A stretch of 64,000 bases of DNA. Origin: Mediterranea massiliensis (GTDB lineage Bacteria > Bacteroidota > Bacteroidia > Bacteroidales > Bacteroidaceae). The DNA lies in assembly GCF_900128475.1 (NCBI RefSeq), contig NZ_LT635837.1, forward strand, positions 179,867 through 243,866, in the 5' to 3' direction. Each line of letters opens with the position of its first letter. The first letter of the stretch is position 1. The translations under genes were made by a program, and so were the position numbers. The notes below the pieces were generated by a model. The model was not told the origin of the DNA. It worked only from the letters and a program-made list of their open reading frames with translations, and searched no databases. Below are positions 15,651 through 25,021 of this stretch, in pieces.

Positions 15651-16988
15651 TTACTTCTTGGCCTGACGTGCACGGATCATCGCGCCGACCTTGACCTTGC
15701 CCAAACGGATGAAGTCGAGCATCGGACGGTTGGACGGACAAGTGAACTGGCACGAGCCGCATTCGATGCACGACATGATGTCTTCCTTCTCCACCCGCTC
15801 GAAATCGCCATGGGCCGAAACGGTAGCCAGCAGATAAGGCTCCAGTCCCATCGGGCAGGCACCCACACACTTGGCACAACGGATGCAGGGCTGGATGGCA
15901 CCACGCTTGGCCTCCTTGTCGTTCATAATCAGAATGCCTGAACTGCCTTTGGCCGTAGGCACATCCGTATTGACCAGCGCCTTGCCCATCATCGGGCCGC
16001 CGCCGATAATCTTGCCCGTATCTTCGGGCAGGCCACCACAAGCCTCAATCAGTTGCTTCATCGGCGTACCGATGCGTGCCAGAAAGTTGGAAGGCTTGGC
16101 CAGCGACTTGCCAGTCACGGTAATCACACGCTCAAACAGAGGCTTGTTCTTCTGCACAGCCTGGTATACGGCAAAAGCCGTCCCCACATTCTGTACAACA
16201 GCACCGGTAGAAATAGGAAGTGCGCCTGCTGCCACCTGCCGCTTGATGATGGCATCGATCAGCTGCTTTTCGCCTCCCTGCGGATATTTCACCTTCAGGG
16301 GAACCACTTCGATACCGGCATAAGTAGAAGCGACCTTCGTCATCAACTGGATGGCATCGGGTTTGTTGTTTTCAATGCCGATAAACGCCTTGTTCACCTT
16401 CACGGCCTTCATCAGGATGGTGACGCCCACCATAATTTCCTCGGCATGCTCCAGCATCAGCTGATGGTCAGCCGTCAGATAGGGCTCGCACTCCACCGCA
16501 TTGATGATGACGCATTCGGCCTTGAACGCGGGAGGCGGACAAAGCTTCACCTGCGTCGGGAAGCAGGCACCACCCATACCGACGATGCCGGCATCCGCAA
16601 TCTTCTTGACGATTTCTTCGGAAGAAAGCTTGCATTCCTTGACCAGCGTATCGCTGCGGTCGATGCTCTCCTCCCATTCGTCTCCCTCTACATCTATAAA
16701 TATAGCAGGTTTCGGATATCCACTGGCATCGACAATGGTATCAATCTTGGCAACCTTTCCGCTGACAGACGAGTGAATGGCCGCCGATACAAAGCCACCA
16801 GGTTCGGCAATCTTTGTACCTACTTTCACAACATCACCCTTGGCAACAATCGGCTTGGCAGGAGCACCGATGTGCTGGCTGAGCAGAATGGCCACCTTGG
16901 CCGGAATTTCGGCCTTGATGATGGGCTGATGTGCTGAAAGTTTATTTTCGTGTGGATGAACACCACCGATTGAAAATGTCTTCAACAT
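15651..16988 (-). CDS. rnfC: Rnf electron transport complex subunit C
   Basis: A 445-residue cytosolic subunit that binds NADH/FMN and two 4Fe-4S clusters. The N-terminal RnfC barrel-sandwich (about 1-110, HPHENKLSA, GAPAKPIVAKGDVVKVG) is followed by the NuoF-like domain (GIVGMGGACFPTQVKL; ECEPYLTAD) and the SLBB-like part. C-terminal cluster motifs: CIRCAKCVGACPMGLEP from C368 and CIECGSCQFTCPSNRP from C407. It is the site of electron exchange with NAD. The gene lies 37 bases after rnfB. Confidence 0.97.
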   Translation of the reverse strand: MLKTFSIGGVHPHENKLSAHQPIIKAEIPAKVAILLSQHIGAPAKPIVAKGDVVKVGTKIAEPGGFVSAAIHSSVSGKVAKIDTIVDASGYPKPAIFIDVEGDEWEESIDRSDTLVKECKLSSEEIVKKIADAGIVGMGGACFPTQVKLCPPPAFKAECVIINAVECEPYLTADHQLMLEHAEEIMVGVTILMKAVKVNKAFIGIENNKPDAIQLMTKVASTYAGIEVVPLKVKYPQGGEKQLIDAIIKRQVAAGALPISTGAVVQNVGTAFAVYQAVQKNKPLFERVITVTGKSLAKPSNFLARIGTPMKQLIEACGGLPEDTGKIIGGGPMMGKALVNTDVPTAKGSSGILIMNDKEAKRGAIQPCIRCAKCVGACPMGLEPYLLATVSAHGDFERVEKEDIMSCIECGSCQFTCPSNRPMLDFIRLGKVKVGAMIRARQAKK

Positions 16989-17025
16989 ACAAATCTTGTA
17001 TTTAGTCGTTTATTGATTCTGTTTA

Positions 17026-17931
17026 TTATGCTTCAGCCTTCGGAGCTTCGGGAGCCGCTACAGGAGCTTCTGCTTTCGAAGGGGCAGGAGCAGCTTCATC
17101 GGCCTTCGGTTTGCGCGGAGGGAAATTCAAGGCAATGATGGCATTTTGCGGACAAGCCTCCTCGCATTTGCGGCAAGACTTGCACTTGTCCGGATTGATA
17201 TAGGCCAGGTTGTTTTCCAGCGTAATGGCTTCGAACGGACAAACCTTCACACACTTGCCGCAACCAATACATGCCACCGCACAAGCCTTGCGGGCCACCG
17301 CACCCTTGTCCTTGTTGACACACTGCACGTACACGCGACGCGATTTCTTGCCTTGCGGACGGATTTCGATGATGTTACGCGGACAAGCCTTGGCACAAGC
17401 TCCACAAGCGGTACATTTGGCTTCATCCACTTCAGGCAGGCCAGTCTCGGGATTCATGTGGATGGCTCCGAACTGGCAGGCCGAAACGCAATCGCCACAA
17501 CCCAAACAACCATAGCTGCAACCCGTTTCACCCCCATAAAGAGAAGAGGCGATGGCACAACTCTTGGCGCCATCATACTGGTTGATGCGCGGACGGTTCT
17601 GGCAGGTACCATTACATCTCACTACAGCTACCTTCGGTTCAGAAGCGGCGGCAGTCAGTCCCAAAATATCAGCCACCTTTGCCATCACCGGCTGTCCGCC
17701 GACCGGACAAAGTTTGCCTTCCAGCGAACCAGCCTTTACACAAGCATCGGCAAATCCGCTACAACCAGGGAAACCACATCCACCACAGTTCGCCTGAGGC
17801 AACACAGCTGCCACCTGAGCAATCCGCGGGTCTTCGTACACAGCAAACTTCTTGGAAGCGACATACAGAATGGCAGCCAGTACCAAGGCTATCACTCCCA
17901 ATGAAATTACTGCAATCAGAATTACATTCAT
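17026..17931 (-). CDS. rnfB: Rnf electron transport complex subunit B (ferredoxin-type)
   Basis: A 301-residue iron-sulfur subunit. An N-terminal membrane helix (ILIAVISLGVIALVLAAIL) precedes the Fe4S4 domain with C49-x2-C52-x4-C57 in ANCGGCGFPGCSGFADAC. Several ferredoxin modules follow: CLGCGDCVSACQFGAIHM, CTACGACAKACPRNIIEI, CIGCGKCVKVCPFEAITL and CKSCRKCEEACPQNAII. It accepts electrons from soluble ferredoxin and passes them on. The last ~30 residues are an Ala/Pro/Glu/Lys-rich tail of unknown role. First rnf gene, 34 bases after the RseC-like gene. Confidence 0.97.
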   Translation of the reverse strand: MNVILIAVISLGVIALVLAAILYVASKKFAVYEDPRIAQVAAVLPQANCGGCGFPGCSGFADACVKAGSLEGKLCPVGGQPVMAKVADILGLTAAASEPKVAVVRCNGTCQNRPRINQYDGAKSCAIASSLYGGETGCSYGCLGCGDCVSACQFGAIHMNPETGLPEVDEAKCTACGACAKACPRNIIEIRPQGKKSRRVYVQCVNKDKGAVARKACAVACIGCGKCVKVCPFEAITLENNLAYINPDKCKSCRKCEEACPQNAIIALNFPPRKPKADEAAPAPSKAEAPVAAPEAPKAEA

Positions 17932-17965
17932 AATGTTTGTTGTTAATTAATTATTTGAATTTTAG

Positions 17966-18388
17966 TTAGTTCATCGGCTGTATGGTAAAAGAGAACTTTT
18001 TCCCCAACCGGGTTCGGTTCAACCACAATATAAAATAATAGGGAATCAGCAACAGGAGGGAACACAACGCAGCATACAGTTCATGTTTCCACAACGCCAT
18101 AAAGACAAAAAGTGCCACAACCAGCAGCACAAAGGGAACAACAAAGGCCAACAGGACGGCCATATATCCCATAGACAGCTGTCCCATCACCCAAACCCTA
18201 TCACCCGGACGGCAAATCTGGGCAGAAGCGGGATCGTTCACATCAATCAGCTTTTCCTTGGAATCGGCCGAAGAGCAATGCCCTTTTATGCTACACGCAG
18301 CACAGGCAGAAGTCTGCACAATTCTGACCTGAAGGTGGGCACCGTCTATGTTTTCCACAATACCTTGATGTTTTATAGTATCCGTCAT
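17966..18388 (-). CDS. RseC/MucC-like SoxR-reducing system protein
   Basis: A 140-residue membrane protein of the RseC_MucC family. The N-terminal soluble part carries four Cys (ACAACSIKGHCSSAD) able to hold a redox centre, followed by the GDRVWV beta segment and two membrane helices (MAVLLAFVVPFVLLVVALFVFMAL and ELYAALCSLLLLIPYYFILW; each named here only as a region). In other bacteria RseC acts with Rsx/Rnf to keep SoxR reduced; its position as first gene of the rnf operon is common in Bacteroidetes. A -7 element is at 18417-18424. Confidence 0.9.
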   Translation of the reverse strand: MTDTIKHQGIVENIDGAHLQVRIVQTSACAACSIKGHCSSADSKEKLIDVNDPASAQICRPGDRVWVMGQLSMGYMAVLLAFVVPFVLLVVALFVFMALWKHELYAALCSLLLLIPYYFILWLNRTRLGKKFSFTIQPMN

Positions 18389-18416
18389 TTTGCAAAGTAT
18401 GCATTACAAATCGCGG

Positions 18417-18424
18417 CAAATTTA
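18417..18424 (-). promoter_or_regulatory. Candidate -7 element of the rseC-rnf operon
   Basis: Minus strand TAAATTTG (TAnnTTTG), about 29 bases upstream of the first start. A CTTG 18-19 bases further upstream could serve as -33 element. Confidence 0.5.
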
Positions 18425-18490
18425 AGCATAATTTATGAACTACAAGCCTTTCTCAAGCTTTTTCTGTGTACGCAAACAATGTTTTTTCAA

Positions 18491-18526
18491 AAAAAAGTGG
18501 CTCCCCTTGCCAGGAAGCCACTTTTT
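18491..18526 (-). terminator. Terminator of the DUF3078 gene
   Basis: AAAAAGTGGCT pairs perfectly with AGCCACTTTTT around a 13-base loop, and T runs flank both sides. It lies 66 bases after the DUF3078 stop on the minus strand. Confidence 0.75.
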
Positions 18527-18592
18527 AGATTGTTTTTAATTCGTTTTTCTGCCGTTCGAGTCACGGAACAGCCACTATTCCACAAGGGAATG

Positions 18593-20203
18593 TCACCAGC
18601 TATAACTCAAGCCAAAGCCCAACGTTTCGGTAGCCTGGAAATAATTGTCTCCGACCGTAGGAGCCGTACTGTCATCATATCGGGCCAGCACATACAACTT
18701 GGCAGAAAGGAAACGGGTCAGAATAAAGTCGATATTGGTTTCCCATTCGGCACGTACCCATTGATAAATGGTCAGATAATCCAGACGGGTGGTCAACTTG
18801 ATGGAAGGAATAATAGTCCATGCAAAGTTCGTCTGAATCTGCGAACCGATATTATGCTTAACCGACGCCCCTTCATCCAAGCCATAGCTGGTTTCACTCA
18901 CCCGGCTATTGCCCACATATCGCATGGTATGCGTAAAGGGTGCCAGGAAAACGGAGAGGGTAAATTTACTCTTCTCCAACTTATAATCCATACCAATACT
19001 CGTCGACCAGTCCAAAGGCGCAAAGAATGCAGCCTTCAAGTCGTTGCTGTTCGTTCCATAAGAATTGAACAGCTGAGTCTTGAATTCGGTCGATATCGTA
19101 TAATACCATTTCGAAAAAGCCTTCACGCCCAACTTGCTGTACAATCTAAGCTGATCGCTCGTTACCAGGAACTTGTGGCAGGTATCCGACGGGGCCGAAT
19201 TGATATTCGTCTTTATTTCCATCAAGTTTTCCCATTCCACCCGTTCCTTGTCATTATAATTGGCTTTCAGCAACAGATTGACCAAAAAAGTATTCGAACT
19301 CTCGCCACCCTTGTACCAGTTACGCGAAATGCTGTTTTGAGAGAACTGAATTGAGCCGCTTCCCGATGTAACCCACCAATTAGGTTTATGGATAACCACA
19401 CCGGCTTCCTCATTGAAATCCATCTGCTTCTTTTTAATGAGCTTGGTCACAGAAGGTCTGGAAGAGACTTCCTTTTCTATATTATCTTGAAACACACGTC
19501 TTTGCATAATTTCATCTTCGGTTAAGACAACCAGATCGGGATGATTGACGTACGTACTGAGGAGTGCCTTGTCAACCTGCTCGTTGGCTTGTTCGATAGC
19601 AGTAAATGGACGTTTGTCAAAAGGCAGCATTTTCACTTCCCATTCAGGCACCGTGTCCTTTCGGGAGTTTTGTTCCCACCCCAAGGCAGAGATTCTAGCC
19701 ATTGGAGAATAATAGAAAGTGAAAGGAAGAAACAAACGATAGTATTTGGGGTCGGCCGCTATATACCGTTCAGGAGTGGAAGGGTCGTTCAAATAATGAA
19801 GTACCCCCAAATTCTTTTCATACGCCAATGAAAATGTATCTGTTTTCATCTCGCCCGTCTCAGGTATGCGTCTCAATTTCAGGACACAATATTGCGACAG
19901 CAAATCTGACAACTTCGTTCCTTCCTCCTTTACCTGCTGGGATTTCTGCGATCTCTTGTTGCTGCGGGCAACTTGCAGGGTATCCTTATTCGCACCCGTC
20001 ACAACCAGCGAATCGGATGGTTGCCGACGGTTGGGGAACACGACTTCCACAGAATCTTTACTTATCCCTCCCGTCTGTTTGATACTGTCCGGCCTCTGCC
20101 GGCTTTCTGTTTCGCCCAGCTGTATGGCCGAACTCTGTGCTGATAACGGCGCAGAAACCGCCAAAAGCATCATCCACGCCAAAAGATGTCCATTCTTCCT
20201 CAT
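18593..20203 (-). CDS. DUF3078 outer-membrane-type protein
   Basis: A 536-residue exported protein. The start is the ATG at 20203: the frame is longer, but its extra first codon is TTG. A signal peptide MRKNGHLLAWMMLLAVSAPL is followed by SAQ. After a variable linker (21-230) comes the DUF3078 domain: WWVTSGSGSIQFSQNSISRNW, KGGESSNTFLVNLLLKANY, then alternating strands up to the C-terminal aromatic residue in GFGLSYSW, as expected for a beta-barrel. DUF3078 proteins are restricted mostly to Bacteroidetes and have no known function. Divergent from pyrG, with its own -7 element. Confidence 0.88.
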   Translation of the reverse strand: MRKNGHLLAWMMLLAVSAPLSAQSSAIQLGETESRQRPDSIKQTGGISKDSVEVVFPNRRQPSDSLVVTGANKDTLQVARSNKRSQKSQQVKEEGTKLSDLLSQYCVLKLRRIPETGEMKTDTFSLAYEKNLGVLHYLNDPSTPERYIAADPKYYRLFLPFTFYYSPMARISALGWEQNSRKDTVPEWEVKMLPFDKRPFTAIEQANEQVDKALLSTYVNHPDLVVLTEDEIMQRRVFQDNIEKEVSSRPSVTKLIKKKQMDFNEEAGVVIHKPNWWVTSGSGSIQFSQNSISRNWYKGGESSNTFLVNLLLKANYNDKERVEWENLMEIKTNINSAPSDTCHKFLVTSDQLRLYSKLGVKAFSKWYYTISTEFKTQLFNSYGTNSNDLKAAFFAPLDWSTSIGMDYKLEKSKFTLSVFLAPFTHTMRYVGNSRVSETSYGLDEGASVKHNIGSQIQTNFAWTIIPSIKLTTRLDYLTIYQWVRAEWETNIDFILTRFLSAKLYVLARYDDSTAPTVGDNYFQATETLGFGLSYSW

Positions 20204-20244
20204 AATACACAAATCATTAAAGCCCTAAAATGATTAATCGGGCA

Positions 20245-20252
20245 CAAATTTA
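20245..20252 (-). promoter_or_regulatory. Candidate -7 element of the DUF3078 gene
   Basis: Minus strand TAAATTTG (TAnnTTTG), about 42 bases before the ATG at 20203. Confidence 0.5.
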
Positions 20253-20285
20253 GCTTAAAATATTTACTTCATCCCCTTTTTTTTG

Positions 20286-20293
20286 TAATTTTG
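20286..20293 (+). promoter_or_regulatory. Candidate -7 element of pyrG
   Basis: TAATTTTG (TAnnTTTG) about 75 bases before the pyrG GTG. It is 33 bases from the divergent element of the DUF3078 gene, so the two promoters are back to back. Confidence 0.5.
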
Positions 20294-20367
20294 CAGCTTT
20301 AAAATGTCGATATGTTAATAACACGTCCGGCATCAGAACAGTATAACAAATTTAAACCATTATAGTT

Positions 20368-22005
20368 GTGGGAGAAACAAAGTATATTTTCGTCACCGGT
20401 GGCGTTGCCTCTTCATTGGGCAAAGGAATCATCTCGTCTTCCATCGGTAAGTTGTTGCAAGCCAGAGGCTACAAAGTAACTATCCAGAAGTTTGACCCGT
20501 ACATCAACATCGACCCGGGGACCCTGAATCCGTATGAGCACGGCGAGTGCTATGTAACGGTAGACGGACACGAAGCCGACCTCGACTTGGGGCACTATGA
20601 ACGTTTTTTGGGTATCCAGACAACCAAGGCCAACAACATCACGACCGGCCGCATCTACAAGAGTGTCATCGACAAGGAACGTCGGGGCGACTATTTGGGA
20701 AAAACCATCCAGATCATTCCGCATATCACGGATGAAATCAAACGTAACGTCAAGCTGCTCGGCAATAAATATAAATTCGACTTCGTCATCACCGAAATCG
20801 GCGGAACCGTTGGCGACATCGAGTCACTCCCCTATCTGGAAAGTATCCGCCAGCTGAAATGGGAATTGGGAAAAGATGCTCTGTGTGTACACCTGACGTA
20901 CGTTCCCTACCTGGCTGCAGCAGGCGAGCTGAAGACAAAACCCACCCAGCATTCTGTCAAAGAGCTGCAAAGCGCCGGTATCCAGCCGGACATTCTTGTC
21001 CTTCGCACCGAACACGAACTGAGCATCAATCTCCGCAAGAAAGTGGCTCTGTTCTGCAACGTCGACGAAGAAGCAGTCGTACAGAGCATCGATGCCCCGA
21101 CCATCTACGAAGTGCCCATCCTGATGCAGGAACAGAAGCTGGATGCCACCATTCTGAAAAAAATGGGATTGCCAGTCGGCGATACGCCGGGTCTTGGCCC
21201 TTGGCGCAGTTTTCTGGAACGCCGCCACAAGGCAGAAAAGACAGAACCCATCCACATCGCCCTGGTCGGCAAATACGACCTGCAGGATGCCTACAAGTCT
21301 ATCCGTGAAGCCCTCTCCCAGGCCGGCACTTACAACGACCGCAAGGTTTCTGTAGACTTCGTCAACAGTGAGAAGCTGACAGACGACAACATCGCCGAAG
21401 CCTTGAAAGGCATGTCGGGCGTACTCATCGGTCCGGGCTTCGGAGAGCGTGGTATCAATGGCAAGTTTGTTGCCATCAAATATGCCCGTACCCATGATAT
21501 TCCTACATTCGGCATCTGTCTGGGCATGCAGTGTATTGCCATTGAATTCGCCCGTGACGTATTGGGATATGCTGATGCCAATTCGCGCGAAATGGACGAA
21601 AAGACTCCCCACAACGTCATCGACATCATGGAAGAACAGAAGTCCATCACCAACATGGGCGGCACCATGCGACTGGGAGCTTACGAATGTGTCCTTCAGA
21701 AAGGAAGCAAAGCCTATGAGGCCTATGGCACCGAACACATTCAGGAACGCCATCGCCACCGCTACGAATTCAACAACCTTTATAAGGCCGAATATGAAGC
21801 AGCTGGCATGAAGTGTACAGGTATCAATCCCGAATCCGACCTGGTGGAAATTGTAGAAATCCCAACCCTCCGCTGGTATATCGGCACGCAGTTCCATCCT
21901 GAATACAGCAGTACCGTGCTCCATCCGCACCCGCTGTTCGTATCGTTTGTAAAGGCTGCCATCGAATATCACGAAGATTGCAAGAAAAATCAGGCAAACC
22001 ATTAA
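20368..22005 (+). CDS. pyrG: CTP synthase
   Basis: A 545-residue CTP synthase that aminates UTP to CTP with glutamine and ATP. The start codon is GTG at 20368, needed to include the conserved KYIFVTGGVASSLGKG synthetase loop at 5-20. The N-terminal synthetase domain holds NPYEHGECYV and GGTVGDIES; the C-terminal class I amidotransferase has the nucleophile C384 in FGICLGMQC and the His/Glu pair in FHPEYSS. Length equals E. coli PyrG. It leads a transcription unit with yidC, 33 bases downstream, ending at the terminator at 23910. Confidence 0.97.
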   Translation: MGETKYIFVTGGVASSLGKGIISSSIGKLLQARGYKVTIQKFDPYINIDPGTLNPYEHGECYVTVDGHEADLDLGHYERFLGIQTTKANNITTGRIYKSVIDKERRGDYLGKTIQIIPHITDEIKRNVKLLGNKYKFDFVITEIGGTVGDIESLPYLESIRQLKWELGKDALCVHLTYVPYLAAAGELKTKPTQHSVKELQSAGIQPDILVLRTEHELSINLRKKVALFCNVDEEAVVQSIDAPTIYEVPILMQEQKLDATILKKMGLPVGDTPGLGPWRSFLERRHKAEKTEPIHIALVGKYDLQDAYKSIREALSQAGTYNDRKVSVDFVNSEKLTDDNIAEALKGMSGVLIGPGFGERGINGKFVAIKYARTHDIPTFGICLGMQCIAIEFARDVLGYADANSREMDEKTPHNVIDIMEEQKSITNMGGTMRLGAYECVLQKGSKAYEAYGTEHIQERHRHRYEFNNLYKAEYEAAGMKCTGINPESDLVEIVEIPTLRWYIGTQFHPEYSSTVLHPHPLFVSFVKAAIEYHEDCKKNQANH

Positions 22006-22038
22006 TACATCATTATTATTTAAACAGAAAAGACCCCA

Positions 22039-23889
22039 ATGGATAAAAATACCATTACCGGACTGGTACTGATTGCCATCCTGCTGGTAGGCTTCAGTTT
22101 CTTGAGCCGCCCCAGCAAGGAGCAGTTGGCAGCCCAGCAACACTACTACGACTCCATCGCCCAAGTCCAACAGCGCGAGGCCGATTTAAAGGCTAAAGCC
22201 GAAGCGGCTTTGGCCAATGAAAGGGCCGAAGCCGTCAACGACTCCACGTCTTTATTCTTCCACTCACTCCAAGGAGCAGACTCGCTGATAACCATCCAGA
22301 ACGACGTGATGAAGCTGACGCTCTGCACAAAAGGCGGTACACCCTTCTCGGTGACGCTGAAAGAATATATGGAGCAGGACAAGAAGACCCCTCTTACCTT
22401 GTTCAACGGCAATGACATCAACCTCAACTTCTTGTTCTACAACAAACAGGAAACTATTCAGACGCAGAACTATTACTTTAAGGAAGTCAATCATACAGAC
22501 AGTACCGTTACCATGCGTCTGATGGCAGATGCCGACAGCTACATCGACTTCAACTACGCCCTTCATGCAGGAAGCTACCTGGTAGACTTCGACATTCAGG
22601 CCGTAGGCATGTCCGACAAACTGGCTTCGGGCAACCGTCATGTAGACATTGAATGGTCGCAACGCGCCCGTCAGATAGAGAAAGGCTATACGTATGAAAA
22701 CCGTCTGGCCGAATTGACCTATAAAATCAGTGGAGAAGGAACCGACTATCTCTCGGCGAACAAAAGCGACGAGAAGGAAGTGGCCGAACCACTGAACTGG
22801 ATTGCTTTCAAGAACCAGTTCTTCTCTTCGGTCTTCATCACCGATGCCAATTTCGAGAAAGCCAAGCTCTCCTCCAAGATGGAGACAGAAGGCAGCGGAT
22901 ACATCAAGGACTATGCGGCTGAGATGAATACCCAGTTCGACCCCACCGGCCAGCAGCCCTCAAAATTCTACTTCTACTTCGGTCCCAACCATTACAAGAC
23001 GCTGACGGCGCTCGACAACGACCGTGAAAACGAATGGGAGCTGAACAAACTCGTCTACCTAGGCTGGCCGTTGTTCCGCTGGGTCAACAAGTGGTTCATC
23101 ATCAACATCTTCGACTGGCTTTCCGGATGGGGCCTCAGCATGGGTATGGTACTGCTTTTCCTGACACTCATTGTCAAGGCAGTCGTATTCCCCGCTACGT
23201 GGAAGACCTATATGTCTTCAGCTAAGATGCGTGTTCTGAAACCGAAAATCGACGTCATCAACCAAAAATATCCCAAGCAGGAAGATGCCATGAAGAAGCA
23301 GCAGGAAATCATGGGGCTCTACAGCCAGTATGGTGTCAGCCCGATGGGAGGCTGTCTGCCGATGCTCATCCAGATGCCCGTACTCATTGCCCTGTTCATG
23401 TTTATCCCGAGTGCCATCGAGCTGCGCCAGCAGGGATTCCTGTGGGCCGACGATCTCTCCACCTACGATGCTTTCGTCACCTTCCCGTTCCACATTCCAT
23501 TGCTGGGCAACCACCTCAGCTTGTTCTGTGTTCTGATGACAGTGACCAACATTCTGAATACGAAGTATATGATGCAACAGCAGGATACGGGTGCCAATCC
23601 ACAAATGGCAGCTATGAAGTGGATGTCCTATCTGATGCCTATCATGTTCCTGTTCATCCTGAACAATTATCCTTCGGGACTGAACTATTACTACTTCATC
23701 TCTACGCTGATTAGTGTCATTACGACCCTTGTATTGCGCAAGACGACCAACGAAGCCAAACTCCTGGCCCAATTGGAGGCAAACAAGAAAGATCCCAAGA
23801 AGATGAAGATGTCAGGCTTTGCCGCTCGTCTGGAAGCGATGCAGAAGCAGCAGGAAGAGATGATGAAGCAAAGACAGAACCGCAAATAA
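22039..23889 (+). CDS. yidC: Membrane protein insertase YidC
   Basis: A 616-residue YidC of the Gram-negative type. An N-terminal helix ([17 protein letters not shown]) is followed by the large periplasmic beta domain (about 60-350) and the conserved Oxa1 core with five helices in the C-terminal ~260 residues. In the core, [18 protein letters not shown] is the coiled cytoplasmic hairpin, [22 protein letters not shown] is the hallmark segment. The C-terminus is Lys/Gln/Met-rich, ready to touch the ribosome. It inserts and folds inner membrane proteins with or without SecYEG. Confidence 0.97.
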   Translation: MDKNTITGLVLIAILLVGFSFLSRPSKEQLAAQQHYYDSIAQVQQREADLKAKAEAALANERAEAVNDSTSLFFHSLQGADSLITIQNDVMKLTLCTKGGTPFSVTLKEYMEQDKKTPLTLFNGNDINLNFLFYNKQETIQTQNYYFKEVNHTDSTVTMRLMADADSYIDFNYALHAGSYLVDFDIQAVGMSDKLASGNRHVDIEWSQRARQIEKGYTYENRLAELTYKISGEGTDYLSANKSDEKEVAEPLNWIAFKNQFFSSVFITDANFEKAKLSSKMETEGSGYIKDYAAEMNTQFDPTGQQPSKFYFYFGPNHYKTLTALDNDRENEWELNKLVYLGWPLFRWVNKWFIINIFDWLSGWGLSMGMVLLFLTLIVKAVVFPATWKTYMSSAKMRVLKPKIDVINQKYPKQEDAMKKQQEIMGLYSQYGVSPMGGCLPMLIQMPVLIALFMFIPSAIELRQQGFLWADDLSTYDAFVTFPFHIPLLGNHLSLFCVLMTVTNILNTKYMMQQQDTGANPQMAAMKWMSYLMPIMFLFILNNYPSGLNYYYFISTLISVITTLVLRKTTNEAKLLAQLEANKKDPKKMKMSGFAARLEAMQKQQEEMMKQRQNRK

Positions 23890-23909
23890 TTTTCCATTAA
23901 CCAAAGATA

Positions 23910-23946
23910 AAGCGAGGATGGTCCGACGGATTCATCCTCGCTTTTT
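23910..23946 (+). terminator. Terminator of pyrG-yidC
   Basis: AAGCGAGGATG (23910-23920) pairs perfectly with CATCCTCGCTT (23933-23943), followed by a T run, 20 bases after the yidC stop. The following bases to 24173 show no gene. Confidence 0.85.
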
Positions 23947-24173
23947 TCACACATAACACTTTCCTACCACATCCAGACTTCAGAAAGCATACATCCTGCC
24001 GACAGTTCCTATATATCTTGCAGAAAGGTTATGGGCATCCTCTTCCACCCTTTCTCCATCGTCCGAAAGCACCCCGAATGCAAGGCAATACACCCGATTC
24101 CACAATTTTAATTCTCCAAGTTTCTTGCTACTTTGATAAATTTACTAACTTCGTGGCCAATAAACCATAGAAT

Positions 24174-25001
24174 ATGGAAGCAACCGCAAACAGCTATTTC
24201 AAAACCAAGTATCCGACAGGATTCGCACTGAGCGGCGGATTCATCAAAGGATTCGCCCACTTGGGCGTGATGCAGGCCCTGTTGGAGCATGATATCCGTC
24301 CTGACATTCTTTCGGGAGTCAGTGCCGGGGCATTGGCCGGTGTCTTCTATGCCGACGGCAACGAGCCCCATGAAGTGCTGAAATACTTTGCCGGACACAA
24401 GTTCCAGGACCTCACCAAACTGGTCATACCCAAAGTGGGCCTGTTCGAACTGGATGAGTTCATAGACTTCCTGCGGAGCAATCTTAAGGCCCAACGGCTG
24501 GAAGAGTTGAAAACACCGCTCATCGTAACTGCCACCGATCTGGACCACGGCCGCCTGGTACACTTCCACAAGGGTGACATTGCCGAACGGATAGCCGCGT
24601 CATGCTGCATGCCCGTATTGTTCGAACCGGTCTGCATCAACGGGACCAACTATGTGGACGGCGGCGTACTGATGAACCTGCCCGTCACCATCATCCGACG
24701 CCTGTGCGAGAAAGTAGTGGCCATCAACGTCAGCCCGCTCATGGCCACCAAATACAAAAAAAATATCGTGAGTATCGCCATGCGTTCCTACAACTTCATG
24801 TTCCGCTCCAATACATTCCCCGAACGCGAGAAGGCCGACTTGCTCATCGAACCATACAATTTGGCCGGATACAGTAACCGTGAGCTGGAAAAAGCGGAAG
24901 AAATTTTTATGCAGGGATACAATACAGCCCGCGACACCATTGCCCGTCTCTTGGAAGAAAAAGGCAGTATATGGAAAACAGAAACTTCCACCTTAGAATG
25001 A
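24174..25001 (+). CDS. Patatin-like phospholipase
   Basis: A 275-residue cytosolic patatin-fold serine hydrolase. Seen: the oxyanion loop LSGGFIKGFAHLGV (18-31, a G-G-x3-G variant), the nucleophile elbow GVSAG in LSGVSAGALAG, and the catalytic Asp in YVDGGVLMNLPV. The family cleaves acyl chains from phospholipids or other lipids. No signal peptide or membrane helix, so it acts inside the cell. The GH13 gene follows 20 bases later, so the two may be cotranscribed, though they share no obvious pathway. Confidence 0.9.
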   Translation: MEATANSYFKTKYPTGFALSGGFIKGFAHLGVMQALLEHDIRPDILSGVSAGALAGVFYADGNEPHEVLKYFAGHKFQDLTKLVIPKVGLFELDEFIDFLRSNLKAQRLEELKTPLIVTATDLDHGRLVHFHKGDIAERIAASCCMPVLFEPVCINGTNYVDGGVLMNLPVTIIRRLCEKVVAINVSPLMATKYKKNIVSIAMRSYNFMFRSNTFPEREKADLLIEPYNLAGYSNRELEKAEEIFMQGYNTARDTIARLLEEKGSIWKTETSTLE

Positions 25002-25021
25002 CTTAAATATTCAGATAAGAT

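Noticed and set aside
12760..17931. Na+-translocating NADH:quinone oxidoreductase (Nqr) instead of Rnf
   Set aside because: RnfB with its many ferredoxin motifs and the RnfC type of N-terminus are present, and nqrA and nqrF are absent, so the operon is Rnf.
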